This document shows positions 5,284-5,338 of a stretch of 5,338 nucleotides of DNA, in pieces (within the stretch, counting starts at the first letter, position 1; every line of letters starts with the position of its first letter). Source of the DNA: Pseudomonadota bacterium (lineage in GTDB: Bacteria; Pseudomonadota; Gammaproteobacteria; Acidiferrobacterales; Acidiferrobacteraceae); NCBI GenBank assembly GCA_021795255.1, contig JAJYPQ010000315.1, forward strand, positions 1 through 5,338, in the 5' to 3' direction. The notes below the pieces were generated by a model. That model was given only the letters and a program-made list of their open reading frames with translations. It ran no database searches and was not told the origin of the DNA. A program made the position numbers and the translations under genes.

Positions 5284-5338
5284 GATCTTGAGTTTTACGG
5301 GGGCGACCAGCGCGACGGGTATTAAAGGCTGGGGTACC

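Noticed and set aside
1..5338. The window could be a complete small circular plasmid.
   Set aside because: Joining the ends puts an in-frame TAA (5323-5325) shortly before the open frame at base 3, with no ATG or GTG between it and the long open region. The first gene then has no good start, so the left edge is more likely a cut inside a longer gene, though this is not decisive.
5284..5338. Promoter for the rep operon, using TTTAAT on the minus strand as a -10 element.
   Set aside because: There is no room in the window to see a matching -35 element, and the hexamer alone is too weak.

Overview
The window looks like part of a mobilizable plasmid from a Gram-negative bacterium, probably a proteobacterium, with an IncQ-like replication module. 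The main evidence is a minus-strand operon encoding a RepA-type hexameric helicase and a RepC-like initiator, ending in an array of about 21-bp iterons beside a GC-rich/AT-rich, hairpin-bearing non-coding block. This is the order known for IncQ vegetative origins. The rep genes are visibly GC-rich. Host genus and plasmid group cannot be fixed from the sequence alone.

Layout. (1) Positions 1-536, plus strand: the 3' part of a membrane-anchored protein, possibly a MobB-like mobilization accessory, closed by an intrinsic terminator at 542-573. (2) Positions 673-2126, plus strand: a two-gene cassette of visibly lower GC. It has a 105-residue protein with a Cas2/VapD/SinR-like pattern, then a 352-residue protein with a DUF4145-like C-terminal domain. 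This is the least explained part of the window. (3) Positions 2127-2477: putative oriV, with several perfect hairpins, an AT-rich tract, a GC-rich tract, four phased TCCTA motifs and four tandem iterons. The iterons lie inside the 3' end of repC. (4) Positions 2386-5267, minus strand: four genes read right to left, HTH protein, CHC2-type zinc-finger primase-like protein, RepA helicase and RepC initiator. The first two junctions are ATGA stop/start overlaps and the third is a 20-nt overlap, so the genes are almost certainly translationally coupled.

How it may work (inference). RepC would bind the iterons and open the AT-rich tract, and RepA would unwind. The CHC2 protein would help priming, although no catalytic primase domain lies in the window, so the polymerizing primase must be host DnaG or a gene outside (in IncQ plasmids it is fused to the relaxase). 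The HTH protein, first in the operon, is a reasonable candidate for autoregulation and copy control. The low-GC cassette sits between the mobilization-side gene and the origin, where cargo is often found, and could be a defence or toxin-type module.
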